Origin: Chthoniobacteraceae bacterium
GTDB lineage: Bacteria; Verrucomicrobiota; Verrucomicrobiia; Chthoniobacterales; Chthoniobacteraceae
Reading direction: 5' to 3'
Length of the DNA stretch: 35,096 nt
NCBI GenBank assembly: GCA_947448395.1
Contig: CANFNA010000014.1
Span: forward strand, 1-35,096
Shown: piece after piece, positions 1-7,781 of the stretch
Layout: each line of letters opens with the position of its first letter
Position numbering within the stretch: the stretch's first letter is position 1
The notes under the pieces: generated by a model
Seen by the model: the letters and a program-made list of their open reading frames with translations, nothing else
Databases searched by the model: none
What the model was told of the DNA's origin: nothing
Program-made: the position numbers and the translations under genes

Positions 1-920
1 AGCAGGAGGTTGCCGGAGTTGAGGCGCCGGATGAAGAAGCGGGCATTTGGGTTTTGTATTGCGGAGTCGACTGGTTGGGTCCACGTGCGACCGCCGTCGA
101 TCGATGTAGATTCGCTGACGCCCTTACCTGCGCGGGCAAGCATCCACAGCGAACCGTCTTTGCGCTCAACGATCATGTGTTCGTCGAAGTCAGACTTCGG
201 AAACGACACACCTCCGCGGCGGGACCAAGTTTTCCCTTGGTCGGAGGACACAAAAACGTTCGCCATTCGGATCGAATCGAGGTCCTTGTGTGCGTCCCTA
301 AAAGTCTCGACCCCTTCGAAGTCTTTATTCCAAGGTCCCATCCGATCTCTGCTCCATAGTGAAACGGGAAGCAGCCACTCGCCGTTGCTGAGCACGGTCG
401 GCTTATTGAGCGTGCAGCCATCTGCAAATCGACATGGCGCCGACCATTTTGGCTCAAGATCGTCCGGGTTGTCGCAGCGAATGTACCAATCTCCGGCTCG
501 CCCATCAAAATAACCGAGGCTCTGATCAAAGAAGCACCAGAGGCGCCCGAGTGGATCCGTCCACAGATTTCCGACAAGGCAGCGGCGGTTTGGTTTGCCG
601 GGAAGATCCGTCGGGTCGATCACAACGCGGGGCTTTGACCATGTCTTCCCGCTGTCGTCGCTCGAGGCCAACATGAAGAATCCGTTAGGGCTGTCTCCAT
701 TTCCAACCCATGCAGCCCAAAGACGCCCCTTCGGGGTCCGGTCTATTCCGAGCACCATGTTGCCTGGCCGTACTGCATCGGCATACTCCGGGCCTGGACT
801 CGTATTGATGTGCGGAGGCTCGAGTGACAAATCCGCTGTGGAGCGATCAAGCGCGGAGCACTGAGCGCTCAGCGCTAAAATAGAGACGATTGAGGCGGCT
901 GCACTGATGAGGAAAGACAT
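1..920 (-). CDS. Sialidase-like BNR-repeat protein, 3' end cut by window edge
   Basis: An open frame runs on the minus strand from an ATG at 920 to the first base of the window without a stop, giving 306 visible residues. A hydrophobic start (residues 2-23, ending near SAQCSA) looks like a signal peptide. Asp-box motifs of the BNR/sialidase propeller are visible: SSDDSGKTW near residue 86, SSDQGKTW, and STSIDGGRTW. The family is BNR_2 (Pfam PF13088 type), often annotated exo-alpha-sialidase. The visible part aligns with the N-terminal propeller of the protein at 3719-6028, for example GIDRTPKGR with GIERTPQGR and FFIRRLNSGN with FFIRRLASGN, so the two are paralogs. The canonical FRIP motif with the first sialidase arginine is not visible, so the substrate may not be sialic acid. 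The start lies 3 bases after the aldolase stop, so this is the last visible gene of the operon. By comparison with the paralog, roughly the last 70-90 residues of one propeller are missing. Confidence 0.85.
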   Translation of the reverse strand, partial: MSFLISAAASIVSILALSAQCSALDRSTADLSLEPPHINTSPGPEYADAVRPGNMVLGIDRTPKGRLWAAWVGNGDSPNGFFMLASSDDSGKTWSKPRVVIDPTDLPGKPNRRCLVGNLWTDPLGRLWCFFDQSLGYFDGRAGDWYIRCDNPDDLEPKWSAPCRFADGCTLNKPTVLSNGEWLLPVSLWSRDRMGPWNKDFEGVETFRDAHKDLDSIRMANVFVSSDQGKTWSRRGGVSFPKSDFDEHMIVERKDGSLWMLARAGKGVSESTSIDGGRTWTQPVDSAIQNPNARFFIRRLNSGNLL

Positions 921-923
921 GGT

Positions 924-1667
924 CTAGGGAGTTTGTTGGTGGGGCTGCGCCGTGGTTAAAACCGCTTGGTAAGCTTTGCGCAAAATTCCGAGGTCAGAAT
1001 CGATAGCGAGCATGCTGAATCCTAAATTTTGCAGAGTCGCTATCTCTGCCGGCTCTCTTAAAAGAATGCCCGCCGCCTTACCGGCATTTGCTGCAGAGGC
1101 AGCAACGCTCTTGAGACATTCCTCGTAGGAGCCCGGGGAGGACGTCGCATTTATTTGAAGATCGAATTGCAGATCCGCCGGGCCAACGAAAAGAACATCG
1201 ACCCCTTCGACACTTGCGATTTCCTGCGCGTTTCGTACCGCGTTTCCAGATTCGATTTGCGCAACAATTAGAGGCTTTGGAGTAGAGTCGGCTGAGCGCA
1301 ATCCGTATTGGTGGGCTCTCACCGACCGCGAGAAACCCCGCTTCCCAATCGGCGGGTAGTGTGCCGCCGCAACAATAGCAGTCGCTTCAGCTGCTGATTC
1401 GATATGAGGGACCATGACTCCGTTAGCACCCCAATCGAGCAGTCTTCCAATGAGGTCGGCGTGCGGGGCTCCGACCCGTACAATCGCAGCGGTACCTGTT
1501 CCCTGTAAGGCATGTAGCAGTCCTGGGATTGCTGACTCTCCGCTGCATCCGTGTTCGAGATCTAGCAGAACCCAGTCAAATCCACAGAGGGCAGCCAACT
1601 CCGCTACCGGTGGTGCCGCACTGGAGACCCAAGTGCCAATTTTTGGATAAGCCATGATAGACTTCAT
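924..1667 (-). CDS. HpcH/HpaI-family class II aldolase
   Basis: This 247-residue protein matches the HpaI family of metal-dependent aldolases, which cleave 2-keto-3-deoxy or 4-hydroxy-2-oxo acids to pyruvate plus an aldehyde in the cytoplasm. Visible hallmarks are GTWVSS near residue 11, LLDLEHG with the catalytic His at 39, IVRVG with Arg 64, QIESGNAV with metal ligand Glu 139, and FVGPADL with metal ligand Asp 165. These correspond to the His, Arg, Glu and Asp positions known in E. coli HpaI. Length is near the family norm of about 250-265. The ATG overlaps the stop of the upstream kinase gene by four bases (ATGA), which implies translational coupling. Relatives include 2-keto-3-deoxy-L-rhamnonate aldolase (RhmA-like) and 4-hydroxy-2-oxoheptanedioate aldolase. 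Sequence alone does not fix the substrate. Confidence 0.9.
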   Translation of the reverse strand: MKSIMAYPKIGTWVSSAAPPVAELAALCGFDWVLLDLEHGCSGESAIPGLLHALQGTGTAAIVRVGAPHADLIGRLLDWGANGVMVPHIESAAEATAIVAAAHYPPIGKRGFSRSVRAHQYGLRSADSTPKPLIVAQIESGNAVRNAQEIASVEGVDVLFVGPADLQFDLQINATSSPGSYEECLKSVAASAANAGKAAGILLREPAEIATLQNLGFSMLAIDSDLGILRKAYQAVLTTAQPHQQTP

Positions 1668-2749
1668 AAGTACGATAAGGGAGCAGTGGTTTTGAGAGCG
1701 TCGATCGCCAGATCGATTCTTGCCCGAGTAAATGCGCGTAGTTCAGGCCCTGAGCTTGAAGCCCCAATCAGAAAAAAATCAGAGGACTTTTCAAAATAGC
1801 CTGCACCCACCCGGATCACCGCTTTGACAATCATGTTCCGCAGCAAATGGAGCCAAAAACGCGGCAAGAAGGAGTCTGGTTCTGGCTGAAAGGAACGGTA
1901 GCCACGGACGGCAAACTCGAGAAAGGCTCCGTTATGAAAACAGCCCAAGAGCGAAAGGTCATCCGTAGGGTCTCCGCAAATGGCATCATCGAAATCGATG
2001 AAGGCCTCGACGGAACGCTTCGTCCCAAGGACGTTCCAAAGCGCGAGATCTTTATGGACGAGGCATCCGCTCGATAAACGCAGCAGGTCTTGGTGTTGAT
2101 CTATGGCCTCCTTGACTCGCCGTCGTTCGTTCTCGGTGAAGAATTCACGCTCGGTCAGAAAGGCAAGGTGGTTGTCCAGATTGAGCAGAAAGTAGTTGGT
2201 ATAGGATTTGTGGAATCCAATGAACCTACCCGTTGCGCGAAGTGGCTCGAGATCCAATGGGCCAAATCCATCCGGGCGTATATTCTGCCACCGCCCAATG
2301 GCCTCGCCGATGGAGCTAGCAATCACGGGCACATTCAACTGACCTGCCTTGATGGATTGGTTCAGATCAGGAAATGGAAGCTGCTCCATTGCCTGCCATG
2401 CAAACGGCACGCGGTCTCGTGAGACATCAACGGCATGAATCTTTGGGACGCGGACGCCAGTTTCCGAGACCCGCTCCATCACGGCTGATTCCATTTCCAA
2501 TTGGCAATCCCCTTCAGGACCGTTTTCGACTCGAATGAACAGCGATGTGCCATTGATCTGGGTAGTCCACGTCAGATGGTTGCCTTGTGACGGGCGCGTT
2601 ACGAGCGAGACTTTTTCTTGGTTGAAGCGGCGCGCTATTTCCGAGCACAAAGATTCTTGAATCGAGGCTTCTGCCGTGGCTCTAGGACCGGTCCCATGAA
2701 AGGCGACGGGGCGGTCGCATTTCCAATAATAGATGTTTCTTCTGCTCAT
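1664..2749 (-). CDS. APH-family small-molecule kinase (phosphotransferase enzyme family)
   Basis: The protein (361 residues from the ATG at 2749; a GTG lies one codon upstream) has the aminoglycoside phosphotransferase/choline kinase fold. The catalytic loop is LVHKDLALWN near residues 230-239, giving the H-x-D-x4-N pattern, and the metal-binding segment IDFDDA follows near 251-256. An N-lobe nucleotide loop is suggested by SQGNHLTW near residue 54, and LFIRVE has Arg where many members have the ATP-binding Lys. Members phosphorylate hydroxyls of drugs, choline, homoserine, sugars or other metabolites. It sits between the symporter gene (gap 21 bases) and the aldolase (overlap of 4), so a catabolic kinase activating an imported substrate before aldol cleavage is more likely than antibiotic resistance. 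The substrate is unknown. Confidence 0.82.
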   Translation of the reverse strand: MSRRNIYYWKCDRPVAFHGTGPRATAEASIQESLCSEIARRFNQEKVSLVTRPSQGNHLTWTTQINGTSLFIRVENGPEGDCQLEMESAVMERVSETGVRVPKIHAVDVSRDRVPFAWQAMEQLPFPDLNQSIKAGQLNVPVIASSIGEAIGRWQNIRPDGFGPLDLEPLRATGRFIGFHKSYTNYFLLNLDNHLAFLTEREFFTENERRRVKEAIDQHQDLLRLSSGCLVHKDLALWNVLGTKRSVEAFIDFDDAICGDPTDDLSLLGCFHNGAFLEFAVRGYRSFQPEPDSFLPRFWLHLLRNMIVKAVIRVGAGYFEKSSDFFLIGASSSGPELRAFTRARIDLAIDALKTTAPLSYL

Positions 2750-2770
2750 CACATTCCGTTGCGCCTGTGG

Positions 2771-3700
2771 CTAAATGGAGGGATTTCTTCGCCACCACGC
2801 GGCGATTACACTTCCGATAAGGTTCTGAATGACGCCGCTAAAAACAGCGGGCACCGCAGCGATGGGTTGTGTTGGGAAATTCTTTTTTGCGAGCATCGCT
2901 GCCATTCCACCGTTTTGCATTCCGACTTCGATTGCGATAGTTCGAGCGGTGATTATCGGATAACCGAGGATTCGAGCGACCATGTAACCCAGTAGAAATC
3001 CGAGCACGTGTAGCAGGAACGCAGCAATGATGAGCTTTCCTGCGTTGTCAATCACAGCGGCAGCATTTTGAGAAACGATGCCTGCCGTGATTAGGACCAC
3101 GGCGATTACTGATACTGCCGGGCCAAAAGGCGAAACGGCTTTGATAACGGAGGGTAGACGCCAATTGCAGATGACCCCGATCAGAAGGGGAGCGACAACG
3201 ACCTTCAGCGTTGAGAGACTGAGTCCCATTGCGTCCACGGGAACATAGTGGCCCGCTAAGAGACGGCACCACAAGGGGGTGGTTGCAAATGCGAACAAGG
3301 TTGAGGTGAGGGTCACCGAGACGGCAAGTGCGACGTCTACTCTAGCGAGATAGCATACGACATTGGAGGCCGTTCCAGAGGGACAACTTGCAACAAGAAT
3401 AAGTCCTACCGCCATGCCGGGTTCGAGGTGCAGCATTCTGCCAATTAGCCACCCGCTCAAAGGCATGATGCTGTAGTGTGCCAGAAATCCGAGACTCAGT
3501 GCACCCGGGGCGCTTAACAGGCGTTGGAAATCGCGGAGCGTCAGGGTCATTCCCATTCCGAGCATCACAGATCCGAGCGCGGCGGTAATCCAGCCGCCGT
3601 TAAACCATGAGAAGGATGGAGGATGAATCAGAGCGATCGCTGAACAGAGGATCAGCCAGAGCGGATAATAGCCCGTAATTGCGGAAAGGATGCGTTGCAT
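2771..3700 (-). CDS. Bile acid:sodium symporter (SBF/BASS) family transporter
   Basis: This is a polytopic membrane protein (309 residues from ATG 3700; a TTG at 3712 would add four residues) with about nine to ten hydrophobic segments. Family hallmarks are GMGMTLTLRDFQRL near residues 48-61 and VASCPSGTASNVVCYLAR near 103-120, the SBF sodium- and substrate-binding region. SBF proteins use the sodium gradient to import organic anions such as bile acids, pantothenate or 2-keto acids. It lies 18 bases downstream of the 769-residue sialidase-like gene and just before the kinase gene, so it probably imports a product released by the secreted sialidase-like proteins. The substrate cannot be read from sequence, but an anionic compound fits both the family and the downstream aldolase. 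Confidence 0.9.
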   Translation of the reverse strand: MQRILSAITGYYPLWLILCSAIALIHPPSFSWFNGGWITAALGSVMLGMGMTLTLRDFQRLLSAPGALSLGFLAHYSIMPLSGWLIGRMLHLEPGMAVGLILVASCPSGTASNVVCYLARVDVALAVSVTLTSTLFAFATTPLWCRLLAGHYVPVDAMGLSLSTLKVVVAPLLIGVICNWRLPSVIKAVSPFGPAVSVIAVVLITAGIVSQNAAAVIDNAGKLIIAAFLLHVLGFLLGYMVARILGYPIITARTIAIEVGMQNGGMAAMLAKKNFPTQPIAAVPAVFSGVIQNLIGSVIAAWWRRNPSI

Positions 3701-3718
3701 GAAAGGCGACAAAAGGGG

Positions 3719-6028
3719 TTATTCAAGACGCCCGAACATGATGCGTTCTTTGCGCGATGGATCAGAGTCGCCTTGGGTTACACACAGCCAAATATTGCCT
3801 CGGTGTTCATGAAAGGTTGGGTACTGAAATGATTGCTCGCTTTCGAAGCGGTACTTCCGTTCCCAGCGCTTTCCGTCCACAGAGATGTCGATATTGAATA
3901 CAGAGCGCGACACCCCATTGATCTGCGCTTTATCCTGCCAGCCAAGATAATAAATGTTTCTGAATCGATCAAAAGTGGGCTTGGAGTTTGTGCCGGTGGA
4001 CACGAAGGACAGGTGTTCGCCGATGCTCCAGTTCACGCCATCTTTGCTCGTGGTGAAGGTATAGTTGCCGTTTCCGCCATCCTGCCTGCAAATGGCCAAC
4101 CACGTGCCATCCGGGAGTTGATTTACCGAGGACTCGCTGAGCCGGAGCGCCGATGGCTCGTTGTAGTGGCCGATCACTTCGAAGGTGTCACGTGCCTCAT
4201 TGATCACAGCTAATCCGTTCTGCGCGCCGATGAAGTTATTGAGCGCTACGTAGGTCTTTCCTCCGAAGACTTTGAAAGAATCAAAGATATAAAGCCCGTA
4301 ATCCTTGGGAGGCTTTCCGAAGCCGACCTTTGCGGCGTCCGCATGAAAATGCTGCGGCTCCATTTCGAATGTTCCGAGGGAGGTCTTTAATTTCGCGGGA
4401 TAGATGCGCTGGTCAAAAGTGAGCGTCTCAAGGTGGAAATCACGATACCATGTTTTCGCCTGACGCTTTCCCGGAGCCTCGCTCGCAAAAAAGCACCGCA
4501 AGGTGTTCTTGTTTAACTGCAGAATGCGCGGAACGAAGCACGCTCCGTCGGGCAAAGAGCCATTTTCGAAGATCTGTTCACCACGTGCAACGGGAATGAC
4601 TTGTTCCGTCTTTAAGGTGTCGAGACTCACGATGGACAGGGCCGAATAGATGAAGGGCCACCCGCCTCCCTCTCCGGCCTTAAGATCGTTTACTTCAGCG
4701 ACGATGTAGGCCTTATTTCCGACTAGAACCATCTCCGCGTCGTGGGCGCCTTTGACCTCAGGGGCCGTGACTTTCACGAGCTTAGCTAGGATTGCGTCGG
4801 CTTTTTGTTTGGGATCCCAGAAATCCGGCAATAGATGCTCATGGGCTAGAGGTGCCTGTGAGCGATCTATACGGCTGACCATTTGCTTGAGGCGCACTTT
4901 TCCGGAAACAGCATGTCCCGCCAAGACATCCTCTTCGCGAAAAGTACTCATCAGGATTTCCGCGGCCCCTCCTCGGTCACGATCGTGAACGAGCCAAATC
5001 AGACCGTCCTTATCCTGAACGCCGTCTGGATAAGAGACGCTATCGCGTTCGTCTAAAAGGAGGCCGTTGTTCCACGAATGGCCGTCGTCGATGGACAGTT
5101 GCGCCGTGAGGTGGCTGCGTCCTTTAAAGTTGTAATGGTTGACTAATAGGAGGTTTCCAGAGGCGAGTCGACGGATGAAAAAGCGGGACCCTGGACTTGC
5201 AATGGTGCTTCGCTTTCCTTCGCTCCAAGAAAGCCCGCGATCGAGTGAAAAGCTCTCCCAGAGATGACCGCTGCTGGTGCGAATTAGCATCCAAAGGCGG
5301 CCGTCTTTGAGTTCCGTGATCATATTCTCGAGTGCCCATGGCGCCGACCGGACGGCACCATGCAGTTTCCACGTTTTCCCTTCATCTTTGGAAATGCCAA
5401 CGCCATGGAGCGTGGGTTGCTGGCGGTCGTTATATCCGGTGCACCAAGCATGTACCGGTTCTGCCGCGTGGGTCACTGGCATGAGCCACTCACCAGTCGA
5501 CAGAACGGTAATTTTATTCATGCGAAATGCGAAAGGGACTTCGTAGCCTACTTTAAATTCTGGACCGAAAATGGGAGGGTTTGCGTCGGGTCGCTCGCAG
5601 ATTCGAGCACGAACATCGTGTGTCGCCGTGGACTGGTTTCCGCGATTAAAAATATACCATAAGCGTCCCTTCGGATCGATCCACGGAGTTGGATCGAAGC
5701 AGCGTGTGCCGTCGGCGGTTGGCGCGCCGATTGTGAGAGGTGAGTTAAAAGTTTTTCCATTGTCATCGCTGTAACTGATCAAGACTGTGTTTTCAGGTTC
5801 AGGCTCCTTGGCGCCTCCCGAGAACCAACTCACAAAGACTCGGCCTTGGGGAGTGCGCTCAATTCCCGGGATACCCTGCCATGTCCGGACCGGACTGAAG
5901 CTGGAAGTCTCAGTGCTGGCCTCGGAGTGCATGGCGCTGAGACCGAGAACGGCGATGATTAAAAGGGTCGCAAACAACAATGAATGCGAGGCGACGGCGC
6001 CGTTGTCGGGGGTGCGGTTGGGGCTCAT
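3719..6028 (-). CDS. Secreted sialidase-like protein with two propeller regions
   Basis: A 769-residue protein with a charged N-terminus and a hydrophobic stretch at about 16-33 that is a plausible signal peptide. Residues 45-370 form a BNR_2/sialidase-like region with Asp boxes at YSDDNGKTF (86-94), SKDEGKTW (213-220), SLDRGLSW (261-268) and SIDDGHSW (312-319). Residues from about 390 to the end form a second propeller-like region with degenerate boxes (TSKDGVNW, SVDGKRW). Common single-propeller sialidases have about 350-400 residues, so this is a tandem architecture. The FRIP arginine motif is absent: QGIPGIERTPQGR occupies the equivalent position, as in many BNR_2 proteins, so glycosidase activity is inferred rather than shown. 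It is the first gene of the minus-strand operon and diverges from the LacI regulator with 60 bases between them. The ATG has no Shine-Dalgarno sequence. Confidence 0.88.
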   Translation of the reverse strand: MSPNRTPDNGAVASHSLLFATLLIIAVLGLSAMHSEASTETSSFSPVRTWQGIPGIERTPQGRVFVSWFSGGAKEPEPENTVLISYSDDNGKTFNSPLTIGAPTADGTRCFDPTPWIDPKGRLWYIFNRGNQSTATHDVRARICERPDANPPIFGPEFKVGYEVPFAFRMNKITVLSTGEWLMPVTHAAEPVHAWCTGYNDRQQPTLHGVGISKDEGKTWKLHGAVRSAPWALENMITELKDGRLWMLIRTSSGHLWESFSLDRGLSWSEGKRSTIASPGSRFFIRRLASGNLLLVNHYNFKGRSHLTAQLSIDDGHSWNNGLLLDERDSVSYPDGVQDKDGLIWLVHDRDRGGAAEILMSTFREEDVLAGHAVSGKVRLKQMVSRIDRSQAPLAHEHLLPDFWDPKQKADAILAKLVKVTAPEVKGAHDAEMVLVGNKAYIVAEVNDLKAGEGGGWPFIYSALSIVSLDTLKTEQVIPVARGEQIFENGSLPDGACFVPRILQLNKNTLRCFFASEAPGKRQAKTWYRDFHLETLTFDQRIYPAKLKTSLGTFEMEPQHFHADAAKVGFGKPPKDYGLYIFDSFKVFGGKTYVALNNFIGAQNGLAVINEARDTFEVIGHYNEPSALRLSESSVNQLPDGTWLAICRQDGGNGNYTFTTSKDGVNWSIGEHLSFVSTGTNSKPTFDRFRNIYYLGWQDKAQINGVSRSVFNIDISVDGKRWERKYRFESEQSFQYPTFHEHRGNIWLCVTQGDSDPSRKERIMFGRLE

Positions 6029-6034
6029 TGTTTC

Positions 6035-6040
6035 ATATTA
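6035..6040 (-). promoter_or_regulatory. Possible -10 box of the sialidase operon (leaderless)
   Basis: On the minus strand TAATAT (five of six matches to TATAAT) ends six bases before the ATG at 6028. That spacing would place the transcript start at the start codon itself and fits the lack of a ribosome binding site. No convincing -35 is present at 17-18 bases. The call is tentative. Confidence 0.35.
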
Positions 6041-6083
6041 CCCAGACAGCGGTAGGATTTTGAGTGCCAGATTAAAATTCCGT

Positions 6084-6098
6084 GCGTTATGATAACGC
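6084..6098. promoter_or_regulatory. Perfect 15-bp inverted repeat, candidate LacI-family operator
   Basis: GCGTTAT-G-ATAACGC is a perfect palindrome with 7-base arms around a single central base. It covers the first possible ATG of the regulator (6089) and contains TATGAT (6088-6093), a good -10 match placed seven bases before a second ATG at 6101. An odd-length operator with a half-site GATAAC recalls the lac operator. Its position suits autoregulation and control of the divergent sialidase operon. Binding is inferred. Confidence 0.6.
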
Positions 6099-7138
6099 TC
6101 ATGCCCTCTGATGGAGTGACGTTAAAGCATCTGGCACAGATCTGCGGGGTTTCACTCATGACGGTCTCCAGAGCAATCCGCGGGGCGCCTAGGGTGGCCT
6201 CGAAAACTAGGGAGGCAGTCTTAAAAGCCGTGCAAGCGTTGGGCTACGAGCCCGACCCGCATTTGCATCGGATGATGAAGTTGGTGCGTTCGCGAAAGCG
6301 GGTGAGGATGCGCGCGGTCATGGCCGTTCTCCGTGAGGATATTCCTCGAGATGATCTCGTAAGCCCATCCTATCAGTTCGTGCCGATTGAGGAGATGCGT
6401 CGCCGCGCGAGGGGGTACGGGTATGAGGTAGAGGAGTTTTGGCTTGGGCGCGGGACTCAGACTCCGTATCGCGTTCAAAGGATTTTAGAGGCGCGAGGGA
6501 TTGAGGGGGTCCTAGTATCGCCGCAGAGCGAGGAGTTGTTATGTGCGCAGATGGATTATTCACCTTTTGCGGCGGTGACATTCGGTTATGCGATGAGTGA
6601 GCCTGCTTTGCACATGTGCGCAGGAAATATGAATTTAGGAATTCAGCGCGCGGCACTGGAATTGGATCGGCGAGGGTATCGACGGATTGGCCTGGCGATC
6701 ACACCTTGGATCGATCGTAGGTCGCAGAATGGGTACAGCGCTGGGATGCTTCATTTTCAGAAACAGATTCCGCGCTCAAGGCGAGTGCCTATTTTAATGA
6801 TGCCTTACAACAATCTGGGCCGTTGTTTCGGCGTGTTCGCGAATTGGATGCGCAAGTGTCGTCCCGATGCCCTGATTACTTTTGAGACACACGCTCCGAG
6901 TTGGTTAAAGCGCATGGGCTTGCGAATCCCTGAGGATGTTGGGTTTGTCGTTCATGACTGGACAACGCGGATGTCCGGCTTTGCTGGGATTTATCAGCGA
7001 AGAGATCACCTGGCAGCCGCGGCCGTGGATTTGGTGATTACGCAACTTTCTCAGAACGAACGAGGAGTGCCCGCCGTGCCGCGCCAGTTGATGATTCCGC
7101 CCGAGTGGGTGGAGGGGCCGAGCGTTCGGCCAAAATAA
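6089..7138 (+). CDS. LacI-family transcriptional regulator
   Basis: This 349-residue protein has an N-terminal LacI helix-turn-helix, VTLKHLAQICGVSLMTVSRA (residues 10-29), followed by a periplasmic-binding-protein-like sensor domain (about 70-349) with segments such as GIEGVLVSPQ and RRGYRRIGLAI. The hinge reads LGYEPDPHLHRMM instead of the usual P-x-A-x-x-L helix, a variant I associate with Verrucomicrobiota regulators. The coordinates use the first ATG. An in-frame ATG at 6101 would give a 345-residue protein starting five residues before the domain and may be the true start, because the inverted repeat 6084-6098 overlaps the first one. Neither has a clear ribosome binding site. It diverges from the sialidase/symporter/kinase/aldolase operon and probably senses a sugar or intermediate of that pathway. 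Confidence 0.92.
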   Translation: MITLMPSDGVTLKHLAQICGVSLMTVSRAIRGAPRVASKTREAVLKAVQALGYEPDPHLHRMMKLVRSRKRVRMRAVMAVLREDIPRDDLVSPSYQFVPIEEMRRRARGYGYEVEEFWLGRGTQTPYRVQRILEARGIEGVLVSPQSEELLCAQMDYSPFAAVTFGYAMSEPALHMCAGNMNLGIQRAALELDRRGYRRIGLAITPWIDRRSQNGYSAGMLHFQKQIPRSRRVPILMMPYNNLGRCFGVFANWMRKCRPDALITFETHAPSWLKRMGLRIPEDVGFVVHDWTTRMSGFAGIYQRRDHLAAAAVDLVITQLSQNERGVPAVPRQLMIPPEWVEGPSVRPK

Positions 7139-7177
7139 GGACGTGGCCGAAGGATTGCGCGGACCGTGAACAAATTT

Positions 7178-7194
7178 TCAGCGAGATTCGCTGA
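7178..7194. terminator. Hairpin between convergent genes, possible terminator
   Basis: TCAGCGA-GAT-TCGCTGA forms a perfect 7-bp stem with a 3-base loop. It lies between the end of the LacI gene (7138) and the end of the convergent DUF5069 gene (7198). Neither side carries a proper T-run: on the minus strand the stem is followed by AAAATTT. Intrinsic termination is therefore uncertain. Confidence 0.35.
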
Positions 7195-7197
7195 GGC

Positions 7198-7725
7198 CTA
7201 TGCCCGCCCTGCAGAACGCTTAACAGCCTCAACAATCTCGCGGTCGTTGGCGCCGCACTCCCAAACGAGCTTCAGAAATCCGCCAAGCGTCATGTGGATT
7301 TGGCGCAGGAAGGGGCGATCTCCTCCACAACCATACATCAAATCTCGGGGCATTTCGCCCCGCAGTTTTAAGCGCGCTTTCACAATGAGGCGTGGCAGCC
7401 ATGAAATGCCGTCTACGGATGCAGATTTCGCGGGGAGATCTGCCATGGAAGCGATTGTTGCTGGAAATTTACCGTTCATGACCTGCTGAAAGTAATCTCG
7501 TCTGATGCCCTGGACATCGATGACGGTCGCGAGATCCGGCTCCCCCCAGTCGAGGAGATCATCTACGAAGTCGAACAATTCCTGTGTGGTGCATCCGATC
7601 GAGGCCAGGAAAGCAGTGTCTTCCGGGCTAAACATGGTTTCAGGACTCCGGCGTCCTGCTTTCCACGCTTGCACGCCGCGTTCGTGAACCGCCCTCAAAT
7701 TGTTTTCCCAGTGGGTCTCGCTCAT
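7198..7725 (-). CDS. DUF5069 family protein
   Basis: This 175-residue soluble protein has no signal peptide or membrane segment. The core DGISWLPRLIVKARLKLRGE (about residues 105-124), followed by a short linker and a helical TLGGFLKLVWECGAND segment, matches the DUF5069 pattern in which a leucine-proline-arginine motif precedes a helical domain. I associate the family with Verrucomicrobiota and related phyla; no biochemical function is established to my knowledge. The gene is convergent with the LacI gene and divergent from metF, with 117 bases between starts and a 16-bp palindrome in that gap. No functional link to either neighbour is evident. Confidence 0.8.
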   Translation of the reverse strand: MSETHWENNLRAVHERGVQAWKAGRRSPETMFSPEDTAFLASIGCTTQELFDFVDDLLDWGEPDLATVIDVQGIRRDYFQQVMNGKFPATIASMADLPAKSASVDGISWLPRLIVKARLKLRGEMPRDLMYGCGGDRPFLRQIHMTLGGFLKLVWECGANDREIVEAVKRSAGRA

Positions 7726-7781
7726 AGACGATTCATGATTAACAGGCTCGGGCGAGATGGTCCATTCGGGCGTCCATTTTG

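Noticed and set aside
1664-2749. Antibiotic resistance kinase
   Set aside because: The APH fold is shared by many metabolic kinases, and operon context with transporter and aldolase points to catabolism.
1-6028. Reading the left operon as a standard sialic acid (nan) operon
   Set aside because: No DHDPS-type NanA, NanE, NanK or known sialic acid transporter is present. The aldolase is of the HpaI class and the sialidase-like proteins lack a visible FRIP motif.
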